From NCBI GenBank assembly GCA_020284085.1, contig JACEVL010000080.1, positions 1-64,000 of the forward strand: DNA of 64,000 bases, read 5' to 3'. The notes under the pieces were generated by a model, which did not search any database, was not told where the DNA came from, and saw only the letters and a list, made by a program, of their open reading frames with translations. Source of the DNA: Aporrectodea caliginosa. Lineage: Eukaryota > Annelida > Clitellata > Crassiclitellata > Lumbricidae. A program made the translations under genes and the position numbers. Shown piece after piece: positions 1 to 11,459 of the stretch. Each line of letters opens with the position of its first letter. Positions within the stretch are counted from its first letter, which is position 1.

Positions 1-311
1 AAAGTTTTGTAATCATTTTCAAATTATCAAATTACAACAAGACGTCTTAGATAACTGTCATGTTTTTGACTTGTGAATGAGAAAGTTATCTCTGTAATGG
101 TAAATTTTTTGTTTTAAAAGTTTAAGACTGTTTATTTTAATTATATGTCACTACTGAGTAATTTTTTGCTCGAGTTTGCTACTTTATGACTCATATGAAA
201 AGCTGAAAAGTATTAAGTCAATTACTGTAAAGTTTGTTCATGAATGCCACTCGAAATGAGGCATACGAAATCTAGCTGGCGAACTAATGTGCCAAAAAAG
301 CATGGATTGAA

Positions 312-460
312 TTTATTTATTTATTTATGAAGGTTTCTTGTTATAGCGCCCCTCCAAGATGTCTACTCAGAGGCGCTCCCGACTACAGCGCGGACACTGA
401 ATCGGAGTTTCACGCCCGAAGCGCATGAGCAATTGCGAGTGAAGGACTTGCCTAGGGTCC
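312..460. mobile_element. LINE 3'-tail type insertion
   Basis: A 'ttattta' microsatellite is followed by the motif 'atagcgcccctccaag' and 'actcagaggcgctcccg', which recurs through the window as the 3' end of CR1-like LINEs read on the minus strand. The paralogous stretch near 50400 runs from 'tggattgaat' almost directly to 'tttttgaatgctt', so this block was added to the left copy after the duplication. Confidence 0.6.
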
Positions 461-891
461 TGTTTTTGAATGCTTAGAAAATATTAACCTAACCAGGTGC
501 CAAATCTTGTGTGATAAATATTTGTGCATGAACTCGGTCTTCCCTCTGTCCCACAGTGATTGTAATTTTTATTAGTAACTTCTGTTGATTCGGTGCTGGT
601 GCATCAAAACCAAGCCTTTATCATGTCAATGTCCAGAAGATCAGGCTACTGAGATGCACCTGTGCTTAAAATCCATGAATCCATGTAATTATGACAAGTC
701 TAGTGGAGGTCCCAGATGTTAATGAAACCAGCGGACATGCACTACGAATTCGAGACATATACCTGTTCAACCAACTTACAAAATCATGCCATGCATTGAA
801 CCCTCTTGCTTAAACATTTGAACACTTGCTTAAGATTTAATTAGTTGAGGTTTTTGAAACTGCTGCTGTTGTTATTTTGCTGCATATACAG

Positions 892-948
892 ATACCACAG
901 AGGTAGACGCAGGTGCAGCTGCTGGCGACTTGGTTGCTGAGGAAAATC
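892..948 (+). CDS. Gene 1 exon: acidic/Ala-rich stalk
   Basis: 57-nt exon, phase 1 to phase 1, acceptor 'atatacag', donor 'gtaagt'. It encodes DTTEVDAGAAAGDLVAEEN. The paralogous exon 50871-50927 is also 57 nt, but both borders are displaced: this copy lost the upstream acceptor (ttttgcag became ttttgctg) and the upstream donor, and uses sites further downstream on each side. Confidence 0.6.
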
Positions 949-3900
949 GTAAGTTTCTGGTCGAAAACTTAAACTCATTACTGATATTCAGGGCTGTAGA
1001 CGAGGGTATTCGCAGGTATACAGCGTGTACTCACCTCACAAAACTTTTCTATTAGTATACTCACCTGTGCAAAGCGTGTACTCGCCTCCAAAACGTGCTT
1101 TCACTGCTTTGACATATTTTTGTTTAATTTGCTGCATAGTGTAGTGTGCAGACTACCTCGTCTTTAACTTTTTAGGACTATAAACTACAAACTCATACCC
1201 CTCAAACTTTTGGAAAAATAACCTTAAGGCTGTAGGCTACTTTAGCATGTACTCGCTTCTAAGTTTAACACTACAGCACTGCTGATATTCCCTGAGCTTC
1301 TAAAGATTTTCTTCATAAAGTAAATCGAATCCTGTAGAGATTTGTTTATAAGCTTTACTAAATAATTCTATTTAGCAATGTTAGCATCATGAGGCATAAA
1401 GTATTAATCAATGCATGGTTTCTTCAAGTGAAGTAATGGTCTAAATCAGAATCAGTTGAAGAAACCTGGTTTCAATCTGATAGGTTAAAGAAACCATAAA
1501 TCGAGCTATGGTGTGTAAGTAAATTGAATCAATTGAGTCTTGAATGGCCTTAGAGATCTGACCGAATGCACAGCAATAGGTTGATAACTTCAAAGCTTCA
1601 GACGAGCCATTAAAATTGCCAGTAGCTTATCTATGAGCCTGCAGAGCCCACTATTATTGTAGATTCAGGGTGATAAAGTAGGTGTCCCAAATAGACTCCA
1701 CAGGACCGATTTAATTACACTGCAATGGACTGCAATTTTTGAAACTATGGCACTGCCAAGAGCCCAACACTAGGGTGGTTCCATCCATAATGACAAATTT
1801 TTATGTTGTTTCTTTTTTATTCTCCAACCCACCATTTGGTGATATGACTTACAGAGACTCTTTAACCAAAATATTTTCAAAATATAAAATTATTTAGGAC
1901 TTGCCCAAGCCAGTTGAAGTTACGATAATTGTGCATGTTCCCGAAATGTCAGTTTCGTACTTTTAAATTATGGACTATATTGTTACTGGAATTTCTCCAG
2001 CTGTGCCACTGCAAACTCAACAGCCTCATCCTTCCATGATGCAATATATCGATACTGATCTCTGGACATGATGTGATCAAGCTGTTTCCTGTACCAAAAC
2101 TTGATGATGGAAAGGCAGTAACAATGTCACATGCAATGGTTGAGAGCATTGATGAATGGGGTTTGCGTAATCGTATTAAAGGTCTATGCTTTGATACTGG
2201 AAGAAATGGTGGCGTATGCGTATTGTTGGAAAGAAAAATAGGTCGAGAACCCCTCAATTTAGCATGCCACCACCACATTTCTGAAATCATGTTGAAGGTC
2301 TTTAGCCTGTATGATGTATCGAAGTCTCCCAACATGGAGCTATTTGGCCACTTTAAAGATTTCTGGCCTAGAATAGATCAGGTAACCTTTTCCACAGCCA
2401 CAGAGGATGAGTATTATTATTTATTATATTCGTTTAATGGTACACACACAAAAACAGCTGACACACCGCAACTGATTAAAATACAAAGTTGGCAGCCAAC
2501 AACGGCGCCCATCCCACAACGACTCTAGCCTATGCTGTTAAAGTCACCACGACAGACAGAGTCATCTACGGCAAACGCCGCCCGAAACAGACAAGTCACC
2601 AGCGACGAACTGCAACGCGCACACGAAGAGCCCAACCGACGGTTTCTCGTCCTATGTTGACAGTTGAACCGCATATGTAAAGAGTACACCGGGTCGAGTA
2701 ACATCGATGATCGAGAACACATGGCATCACTTCGACACGGTTTTCGGTAGTTTCGCAGAAGATGAAGCGTCCAGACCTCTCTCGTCCCATTCAGGTTTGT
2801 GAGGAACGACACTCATTCGCAAGGTGGCAGAAGTGATGCTGGCTGACGAACCTGGTATGATGGTATCCCTTGCCATCTGTAGGCAATGGTCTCGTCCAAT
2901 GGCGAAAGTCACGGGCGATGGTCGTACACCAAGAACTTGCGAAGCGAGTTGCCGTCCAAATATCCATGAATCGGAGCCAAAAAAGTCCGAAACGCTGACT
3001 CGACTTCGGAACATCTCTAAATATGCGGAAATACTCGAGCGACCACTGCCACAGACACAATAATCCGTCGTAATAACTAGGCGGCGAGATCGCCGGCCAA
3101 CATGGCCGACGACCCCAGAGTAGATGACAGCCATGGAAGAATGAGGTCATTGAGTTTGCAGTGGCACGGCTGGAGAAATTCCAGCCAAGAGACAACTAAT
3201 GCGAACTTCTTGAGCTATCAATCATATTCCCCGGTGGCATTCCACCACATGGAATAGGCCTACGTTTCCGATATCCAGGAGCTGTACACCGTACGCAGTG
3301 GATAGCCAGAGCCATTTGCTCACTTAAAATGTGGATCTTCCACTCACAATATGAACCTCTGCACTCTCTGCAGCCAGGTTCAACCAGAACACGGAAGTCT
3401 CGTGGCCCTGCATATGGTGATCAAGTCTGGAATCATCTGTGACATCATCTTTGTGACAGGTATTTATATGTCAAGTACTGGTTCCAGTGGACGTCGTCTA
3501 CAGATCTCGAGGCTCCCAAAAATGACCTGAATTTGCTTTGCATGCTGTCGACCTACCAAAAAAGGCTGTCGCCAAGGCTGCCAGTCTACCACAACCGCAT
3601 TTAGTTGTCACAAAGTGGTACTTGTCTGAACTACTGGATGGGTTTGCATTCTTTGACGATCATGTTTCAGTGGATGAGAATAGACTCGTGGTAAAGGCCC
3701 GAAACGAAAATTCAGGTTCTGTTGAGCCACTAAAACGAATCCCTCCATTCCATAAACCTGTAAGAAAGAACTCCACAACTTCGTCACTACATCAACCATG
3801 AGATTCTTCCACATTTTGGAACTCTCTGAGGACTTTCTACAGTCTGATCCAGGCATACCAAAGAAGCCGCGATGTTGTCCAATCCGTTAAAGAGGTTAAA

Positions 3901-6900
3901 GATCTCGCAGAAAGATGTTTAGTGCAAGAATTTAAGTAGTCTCTAACAAGAAATGAAGAACAAAGGCAGTTCTTGTTACATGTTGTAGAGGAAATAGGAA
4001 GCTGTTCTCAGCGCCAACAAAGGCTGCAGCCATACTAAGGTCAAAATCGGATGACTGACAAATTTATCGGCAAAATTAATGTTGATGTTCTCGGCTACAT
4101 TTTCAGATTATTTTCTAAGTTTTGCTGTCAGTATCTTAAGCTGATAATAAGAATGAGTTTCAGATTAACTCATTCTTAAGCTGATAATAAAACTCATTTT
4201 GATGATACCATTATTCAGTAATTGTATTGTAGCTGCACATTAATTGTTTGCTTTCATGCAATTATGTTAAACCCTGCTGAGTGCCGATGTCATGATAAAG
4301 CTTGAGGAAATCAGCAGCAAATTATGAAAACTTTGTCAGCTTTGGGCAAGTCCTAAATATTATTATTTTCTTTTAATTTTTTAACTGTGACCTATTAATA
4401 CGTGACGTCACCATATGCCGGGTTGGAGAACTAATTTAGAAAACTTCCATTTTATAAAACCACCCTACCCAACACTTATAGTGTAAGATACAGCAGGCAT
4501 AAAAAGAAACTGTTTATATAAGAATATATAATATATATGTATTTATACAAAGCGTGGTGCTTCTGCGGCGGAAAATGCCGCCACGCAACCCGCGAAAATT
4601 TACTTCTGCGGCGGAATTTTTTTGGACATTTTATCTAAAAACAACTCTAACCCTAACACTGACCCTAACCGACCGTCACAGCACTTAACCTGACCCTAAC
4701 CGACACTCACGAGGCCAAACCTGACCCTAACCGACCCTCACGACGCCAATTTATAGGAAGTACCGCATTTTGAACAATGCGCATGCGCGCGCTTCCGCCG
4801 CAGAATTGTGTCGAAAATGTTACTTCTGCGGCGGAATTTTCCGCCGCAGAAGATTTATCCTTATACAAATATGTACAAACAGACATAGTTAGGCTATGTA
4901 TGATCCTGTATATATTAGAAATTCCTTCACTCATTATTACGATTACTGCTAAGTCTATTCTATACTAAAAGATGTTATAGCTTAACACTCTAACGATGAG
5001 CTGTATTGGTTTCCCAGTCAATTTTAATGAACTCTCATCATTAAAGTTTTAAGATGATGCTCATTTCGTATTTATTTTTATTTGCAACTGAGGCTATGGT
5101 AACAGCCAGACCAGGTTTGTATTTTTCAATATTTATTACAAACATTTAAGAACTTTTGGTACCCTATATGGTGATAGAGTAAATTATGGAGCAACTGAGT
5201 TCAACTGGAAATTGTAGGAAATATGAGCTTTGGAATAGATCAACTTTTTAACAGACTGCACAAAACATGAGCAGAATTTATATCACTTGTTGTTATGGGT
5301 AGCGAAAGAGATAATGATTAAATATTTTGTATCGAACTCTTACGCTACATCAGGAAAACTTATAGCAAGTACACTCGGACAACATATTCTGAGGCATCTT
5401 TTGTTACCAGAAGACACATCTTCAAGATTTAGAAATGATTCTTCTGGAATCTAGATTCATATGGTCAGATGAGTTAAAACAAGCTTTAGCCACTAAGAAC
5501 TCTGGTTCAAGTGTATGAGTCTGATTCTGATGTTGGTAAGTAAGTAACATAGAGCAAAAGAGTTGCTGATTATATTGTGTCGCATTTATCATTATTGTTC
5601 ACTGTTGGCTGCAGAAATCGCTGCTGGTGATTTTCACAAATTTCTTATAGGAATTAAAATGAATTTATTTATTCACAATGCCCTCGTGTAAATAGGCATT
5701 TTCAGCTTTTATAGTGGGCTTACAAAGAATGTGGCTGTGGGCTATTATTGTTTCAGCATGGTATGAATATTTCATTCTTGAAATGTTTATGAGATTTTAG
5801 ATACTGATTTTAAGCTTTAATTCCTTTAATTACACTTTGTTTTCTTTTGGTGCAATTGCAGGTGTCGAGTCAGGTAACCCTGCTGGTGAGAAACATATTA
5901 TTAATCTGATATTATCTTATATTTTTCTACCTGCAAAGGTCCATTCCAACAATTAATTTTGAGTTTGAGGTTTTAAGTAAGCCTCAAGGTTTTACAAGTG
6001 TGGAACTAGGTGACAAATTGTTAATACAATTGCCTTGCTTCTCTCTCCATGATTATCACTTGTATGAAATTGGCAGTTGAATGTACCCACTAGGATATCT
6101 TGCTGACTTGTTGGTTTGCTGTGCTATGATTGCATATTAGGGTGTCCCATGACAGCATTGAAAAACAATTATTGATTATAATTTTAACGCAGTCCCTCTA
6201 AGAAGTTTCTTTATGGTCCGATAATGACACCTTCCAAATTTTATGACATTTAAAAAATATTCAGGGGTCCCCCACAGCTCATAGAGTTAATGCAATTTCT
6301 CCTATTTTACGCGTGACATTTCTGAGTTTGACAATTTTGGTAGCATCACACTTTGATCCCATAATAACATGCGTAGTACCTTTAGAAAGCTCTTAAATAG
6401 TAGAATCTAGAAATTTTATAGCCTCATTGTATATTTGAATAAAGTTTCAAGTGTGAAGAAGACAGAAAACATGCAGAATTAAGATCTTTTCACAGCCGAA
6501 CAAACCACGGATGACTTTCGAGCCTGAAAATCTGTCATGCACTGGGATTGCAAGCTGCTGCCTGACATCACTGGACTAGTCACTGGCAAAGTGGATAGAT
6601 TGCCAGTCCTAAATTCTTCTCTAGTTGATGGGTATGCCAAATCTGGACTCTAGGTCAGGACATGCAGCAGAGGTAGCGGTTCTGGACCTTTTGAAGTCGT
6701 GTCAGTGCGATGCATTTGTAATCGGCATGTGCTTTGACATAACGGCCTCAAAATCCGGCAGAGTTGGGGTCTGCACCCTTTTAGAGACAGCCATTGGTCG
6801 TAATCTGCTGTAGATGGCTTGTCGACATCACATGTTTGAAGTCCTATTGTCTGACGCATTCGCGTTGCCTTGGTAAAGTTTGTCCATCAACTGGGCCTGA

Positions 6901-9900
6901 CATTCTGCTCTTCAAGCGATTTAAAGAGAAATGGTCCGAACTGGCCAACCGTCAACCAAAGCCTCGACCAATGCCATTGATGTCTATGTCTGACAAATTG
7001 AAGGAGTTCATTACTGAACAGTTTCAACGTACCATCCTCAAGATTATCGATAATTTCTCCAACTCGCGGCATCCATGGCTGGATTGAGCAGTTCGACAGC
7101 AGTTTGCAGGCCTGGTGCCCTTCACAGATAGCGTTGGATGGCAAAGGCAATATACTCGATTAAGATTGAATTCCTTTGTGATGGAAACGAATCGGTTATC
7201 CAGCTGACGGCCCCTGAATTACAGGGTATCCAACGATTTAACAGATTTGTTGCTAACATTTACATCCAATCGTGGTTCTCATGTGGAGTCGTTGCTTCAG
7301 TACACCCATCAATGACATTCAACTAATCCAAAGGCTGCATGACTATGATGTTGCGCTCTGCAATCCACAGGACTGAAGATGATGCAGCGTCATTCTTGGT
7401 ACCTAAGCATCTATCTGTTTTCTCAGCATCTACTGAAAAGAAAGCAGTTTATCTCGACAATGGGAGATGCTCGGGGATTGCACCTGGGTCAGTCTCTTTC
7501 CCATGGATTAACGGAATTATCTATTTCTTGGAGCTTCTTCCGAACTACCGGAAAGCCAATCGTATGAGATCGCATTTGAGTTTGTTAATTACTTGACCTG
7601 TGTGAATAACAGTGCTGAACATGGCGTAGCTCTTATACAAAATTTCAATTCAACAATAATGAAGAACGAGGTTTCTTCTACAAGTTGTCGAAAAACATCG
7701 GCATGACTTTTCTAAGAGCAATCGTGACAATCGTGCAGACATGCAGAATTGTAAATCGGTCCATAGCCATAGCTGTACCACCTCTTTTAAACAAACTCCC
7801 ACCAGTGCTACGACAAATATCCGATCCATTCCACGAACTCACCAAAAACCTCACCTCTTGCTATCTCTCCACAGGTCTTTCACTCAAAACTGAAAACACT
7901 GCTTTTTCACAAAGTCTATCCCGATCCGATTCTTGCTCTTCCCCTCACCTGCCTCGTCATTTGAACTCCAAGCATCATGCACCTTAGCCGTCTGACTGTC
8001 TGTCTGCCTGACTCCCTGAATCTTGACCACCTGCCTATCGATTCTGTTTTGATTAATCGCCTGTGAATAAGTTGGTTCCCGCGACTTCGCTTTGTGGGCA
8101 CTCTAGAAATCTCGGGTTTACGATTACGATTAGAATGTAGATTGTAGAACTGAAGAATAAGCACCTGAAGGTGTAAGCAGTGATAAAGAATGAGCAGATG
8201 AAGGTATGGAGGAACTGAAGCCATGGCTTGCTGCATTTTAAGGATTTGTAACAATGACTACTCCTAGCAATTAGTGGTAATAACTGATATTGCGAGTTTT
8301 GTACAATTTTTGCATTATTTGATCGTAAAACAATACCTACGTATCGGATTGTATCCAATAAAGTTACATACTTGTAGATTCTACTATTTCAAAGCTTTCC
8401 CGTGGTATTAAATATGTTATCATGGGGTCAAAGGTTGGTATCTGAAAGCGTTTAGAAATTGAACACTCCAGGCGCAAATTATGCCAATATGGAAGAAATG
8501 TAAGTGTCTAGGGGGACCCCTAAATATTTTAAAATGTCATAAAATTTTCCAGTTGTTATTATGGGACCATAAAGAAACTTTTTAGAGGGACTGCATAAAA
8601 GATTTCAACAAAAAATATTTCTGGGACACCCTATTGCATATCATGTAAACTAGGCCTAGATTTCAAACATTGGACCTGATATAATATCAGCGATATTTAA
8701 AAGCGTGTAATAATTCCTTACAGTAGCTTACATTGCACATAAATAATGACTAAAGATCGAGTAGACTGCACTGTTTCTAAAAAAGATAATGTAACGTAGT
8801 TCATATGTGGCATACGTAAAGTTATTCATAGCTTATTTGGCATTCTAGAACATATCCAATGCAGTGATGCTCTCAACCCAGCCATGACAAACCAGTGAAT
8901 CCTTCAATATTTTTATTTTATTTGAATTCATCTCATCCTGTTCATTTTTTCTCTTCTTTGCTCAGTCTGACTCTGCTGAAGTTGAGTTTGAGTTCTGTTA
9001 TGTGTATTGAATATGAAGTTGTTTAATTAATTGGATGTTTTTAAACTTTTTAGGCGGCGAAGCAGGTACGTATGCATTTATATATTTATTGAGATATTTG
9101 CATGACACATTTTTAAAACCTCTAAAGCAATAAATGGAAACCAAATGCATCTAATAGACAAATGAAACCATATGCATATACAAGAAATATGAAGTAGATT
9201 ATCTTGTATGGGCGCTATATAAGTCCTCTGAATGAATGAATGAATGAATGAATGAATGAAGCTTTTGATTAGATCATAATTATATAATAGTCCTATCTAT
9301 CTATCTATATTATTATTATTACATTTTAAATTATTATTATTGTGAATGAAGGACTTGATCAAGGTCTTTACACAGAAGGCCAAACCATCTCAGAGTAGGA
9401 TCGAACCTGTACTCTCCACATTACAAGGTGAGCACTCTAACCGATTGGCCACCGTATACAACAAAATATAACTAATTCTGCATATATAATGAAGACCTCT
9501 GTACCTATATAATACTCGTTTCCTTATTATTTTCGTAAATTATGATAAGAACTTTAAGGCTATTTTGATTTCTTCTCGTCTTTCTCACCTCCGCAACTCT
9601 GACATCATCCGACACAGACATCCACCTGTCTAGTGTCTAGCTGCCTGACCTTTGCATCTGGGCTGGGAACGAAGTCAGACTATGCCTGCGTCATTGATTC
9701 TGGTTTTAATTGTGCACCCATAATTTTCATATGAATTGGTTCACCTGACTTGGTGTTTGTATCTATGTGCTAATTAGGAATTGCAGGCATAACGTCATTT
9801 CATTATGTCTAAAGATCATCTCGTGCAGAACTTTCTTGTTTACTTATCTCATTATAATTATTAAAACTTTATGCTTACATTATGATAAGAATTAACAATA

Positions 9901-10264
9901 GGTTTAAAGAATCTTGTCATGGACAAGTGAAAACCCGGTTTTCAAGACTGAATGACGATAAGCATCATGAAGCATAACAGACACAGACTATATATTTTGG
10001 TTTCGGTGGCTTGACTACTACAAAGCTGATTACTGTGTGCATAGTATTCCATATCTCCATGATTCTTCTTCTAAATTTAAAGTGACTTTACTTTTCCTGT
10101 GCACAGACAACAGTGATGGGCAAACTACAAAGCCAAGTAGTCAAGATCTCAATACAGTCAGTCTTTGCACCGCTGGGCGAAATGCTCAATCCATTGTAGG
10201 CCTACTTGAGTTGTTCCTGCTCATCTTTGGAGTGTGTTTGACACATATCGAACTTCGAGTCTAG
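892..10264 (+). CDS. Gene 1: 3' part of modular surface protein gene
   Basis: Gene model built from exons 892-948, 5862-5873 (or 5885, or degenerate 5938), 9054-9065 and 10107-10264; the signal-peptide and N-terminal exons would lie left of the window. All junctions are phase 1, with AG/GT borders. The exons match those of gene 3 at the right of the window by sequence and order. The product would end in an acidic/Thr-Ser stalk and a C-terminal hydrophobic helix, suggesting a GPI-attached or tail-anchored surface protein. It carries at most one decayed copy of the single-Cys module found four times in gene 3. Introns hold two large hAT-like elements, a MITE and a SINE. I recognise no known family; the gene could be functional with a shortened ectodomain, or a decaying paralog. 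Confidence 0.6.
989..1281. mobile_element. Short non-autonomous hAT element
   Basis: 293-bp element with terminal inverted repeats 'cagggctgtag' and 'ctacagcactg', flanked by the 8-bp direct duplication 'ctgatatt' (981-988 and 1282-1289). The paralog near 50965 reads 'cattactgttattccctg' with no element, a natural empty site. It lies in the intron after exon 892-948. Confidence 0.85.
1771..4467 (+). mobile_element. hAT-like DNA transposon, degenerate, 2.7 kb
   Basis: The ends are inverted ('tagggtggtt' / 'aaccaccctA'), continue as matching subterminal sequence ('ctccaaccc' near 1824 and its complement near 4425), and are flanked by a perfect 8-bp duplication 'cccaacac' (1763-1770, 4468-4475). 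It contains a broken transposase-like frame from about 2073. The superfamily is assigned from TSD length and TIR style. It sits in an intron of gene 1. Confidence 0.8.
2073..4040 (+). pseudogene. Transposase remnant of the 2.7-kb element
   Basis: From about 2073 the frame reads through motifs such as LCFDTGRNGG, CVLLERKIGR and LACHHHISE, followed further on by EEQRQFLLHVVEE-like text near 3955-4000. These match a transposase-like protein common in invertebrate genomes (CFDTT...N G..CVLLE, LLWLACRHHI.E) that I recognise but cannot place firmly. Stops and frameshifts break it throughout, so it is inactive. A related remnant is at 6625-7700. Confidence 0.6.
4552..4860. mobile_element. 309-bp MITE, 9-bp target duplication
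   Basis: Inverted 'cttctgcggcggaaaat' arms lie near both ends (4560-4576 and the complement near 4835-4852), with further inverted copies inside. The block is bracketed by the 9-bp direct repeat 'ttatacaaa' (4543-4551 and 4861-4869). A 9-bp duplication would fit a Mutator-like element. The middle has degenerate 'gaccctaaccgac' repeats. Confidence 0.65.
5862..5938 (+). CDS. Gene 1 exon: decayed single-Cys module
   Basis: Aligned with the 93-102-nt module exons of gene 3, this 77-nt stretch keeps the acceptor, the YII..L.LSY-like core (KHIINLILSYIF) and the 'gcaaag|gt' donor context. A 1-nt deletion near 5928 breaks the frame and the conserved Cys is lost. Two upstream GT sites would restore phase: 'gtaacc' after 5873 (exon GVESG) or 'gtgaga' after 5885 (GVESGNPAG). 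Either the module was reduced to a short linker or the exon is dead. Confidence 0.5.
6625..7700 (+). pseudogene. Transposase remnant of the 2.5-kb element
   Basis: Broken frames contain MCFDITASKSG, CTLLETAIGRNLL, then MACRHHMFE and ILLFKRFKEKW, and later RFLLQVVEKHRHDF near 7665-7710. These align by eye with the remnant at 2073-4040, so two relatives of one transposon family inserted in introns of gene 1. Many stops; not functional. Confidence 0.6.
7760..7915 (+). mobile_element. CR1-like LINE C-terminal fragment
   Basis: The translation includes VPPLLNKLPPVLRQISDP..ELTK and a following LKTENTAF, resembling the C-terminal end of CR1/L2-type LINE ORF2 ('WNsLPp.lR', then a Leu/Lys segment). 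Only this short piece is seen; it lies inside the 6138-8633 transposon. Confidence 0.5.
9054..9065 (+). CDS. Gene 1 12-nt micro-exon (linker)
   Basis: 'ttttttag|gcggcgaagcag|gtacgt' encodes GGEAG across phase-1 borders. The same position in gene 3 is occupied by 12-15-nt micro-exons (54378, 56087, 58051, 60959), all preceded by the same intron text ('gaagttgtttaatt' then a T-rich tract) and followed by 'gta.gtatg'. Confidence 0.6.
9200..9262 (+). repeat. LINE 3' end with (gaat)n tail
   Basis: 'gggcgctatataag' followed by a (gaat)n microsatellite at about 9233-9258, the plus-strand form of the recurrent LINE tail. Confidence 0.55.
9304..9470 (-). mobile_element. tRNA-derived SINE
   Basis: Read on the minus strand it starts 'ggtggccaatcggttagag' (A-box-like), has 'ggttcgatcc' (B box, + strand about 9398-9407) at tRNA spacing, then a short body and an (aat)n tail near 9305-9350. 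It is not a functional tRNA gene: no acceptor stem closes it. It lies in the last intron of gene 1. Confidence 0.7.
10107..10264 (+). CDS. Gene 1 terminal exon: stalk and hydrophobic tail
   Basis: Acceptor 'ctgtgcacag', phase 1, stop TAG at 10262-10264. It encodes a Ser/Thr/Asn/Gln-rich stretch, one Cys, then SIVGLLELFLLIFGVCL followed by THIELRV and stop. The hydrophobic stretch is nearly identical to that ending gene 3 (ELFLLIFGVCLT.IEL). It could be a GPI-attachment signal or a membrane helix with almost no cytoplasmic tail; the Glu within the helix and the charged last residues leave this open. Confidence 0.75.
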
Positions 10265-10780
10265 TGCTGTAAGCATTGAGGTGAAATGTATGATATAAGA
10301 TATCTGCAACTATCACAAATTCTAGACTATTTATGTTGCAATGTTTATGACTCATCTGTTATATTTTACTAGCCGTTCATTGATGAGCCGTTCATTGATG
10401 AAACAGTTGATTGCATAAACTGAATAGATTTAATGTGTCTTTCATAATATAAAGTAGTGGATCTTACAACTGGTTGGCATTTAGGTGTTAATTTTTTTAA
10501 AGGAATGCATTTGCTAGAAACTTGTTTTACTATCTTGTGAATGAATATTATGTATAGGACATGGACTGTATATATTCAGTAGCCTAATGTCTTTTTAAAA
10601 AGTATTTATCAGTAAATAAGTGACAGCAAGTATATTTTATAAAATATTGATGTTGAGGTTTTGAGTGTGCTAATTGGTCATAACTTGAACTATATCTTGT
10701 GAATGAATGTTGCAATGAATCTATTCTATAAGATGGTTGCAGTATATTATATTAAAAACGTTCAAATTTTGGTTCATTTT

Positions 10781-11459
10781 TATGGACTGCAGTGGTTGAG
10801 GGCCTAACTACTGATCTTGCGGAAATACTTAATAACTTACACTTTTATAGTATTACTGTTAAAACTTTGAAAGTTTGGAATTTTTTCTTGGATGCTAAGT
10901 TTTTGCTAACTAGCCTATGACACAACAGAAATAGCATATAAAACAGCAAAAAATAAGCACCAATACAATACCTTTAAACCTATTACTGCTCTTCTCTAGC
11001 AGTAATTAATGCTTAAGTATTATCCCGTCTTAAGTCAACAGTAGGCCTATGCCCTAAGGTTGTTCTTGGTTATGTACAAATTAATGACCGTCTGTTTTTG
11101 TTTAGACCTACCTTCAACATTTTGTTTAATTTTGTTATGGACTGCAGAGATTTAACTACTGATTTTTTCAGAAATACTGAATAACTTATGCATGGTTTTT
11201 TACTGTTAAGAACTCAGAAAGTTTTTATTTTCGTTGGATGCTAACTACAACACAGCAGAAATGGCATATAAAGCAGCAAAAACTAAGCATCAGCAAGCCT
11301 AACTTTAAACCTATTATTTACTGATCCTCTCCCGCAGTAATTAAGACTTGAGTATTATTCCCATTTTGAGCCAACAGTAGCCTAGGCCTAATGCCCTAAC
11401 GTTGTTCTCGGTCATGTACAAATTAATGCCCGTTTGTTTTTGTTTAGGCCTACCGTAAC
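10781..11459 (+). repeat. ~340-bp tandem duplication in 3' flank
   Basis: 10781-11136 and 11137-11459 are diverged direct copies. Both start with 'tatggactgcag', share 'gaaatagcatataaa'-like text, 'cagtaattaa', 'gtacaaattaatg' and end in 'tttttgtttag.cctacc'. Nothing coding is seen. Confidence 0.75.

Larger units (their letters stand above)
6138..8633 (+). mobile_element. hAT-like DNA transposon, degenerate, 2.5 kb
   Basis: Inverted ends 'tagggtgtccca' / 'tgggacacccta' with long subterminal similarity (for example 'gaccataaagaaact' on opposite strands) and an exact 8-bp duplication 'ttgcatat' (6130-6137, 8634-8641). Paralogous introns near 57510 and 60505 show the uninterrupted site ('gctgtgctatgatt'). 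It carries a transposase remnant related to that of the 1771-4467 element, and a LINE fragment near 7760-7915. Confidence 0.85.

Noticed and set aside
2525..3195. Several overlapping frames on both strands
   Set aside because: Inside the 1771-4467 transposon, mutually overlapping and without motifs; shadows of the decayed transposase.
4640..4760. 'ccctaacc'-like telomeric repeats
   Set aside because: Degenerate 'gaccctaaccgac' units inside a 309-bp MITE; not an interstitial telomere.
9346..9460. tRNA gene
   Set aside because: A and B boxes are present but no cloverleaf with a paired acceptor stem; SINE head with an (aat)n tail.
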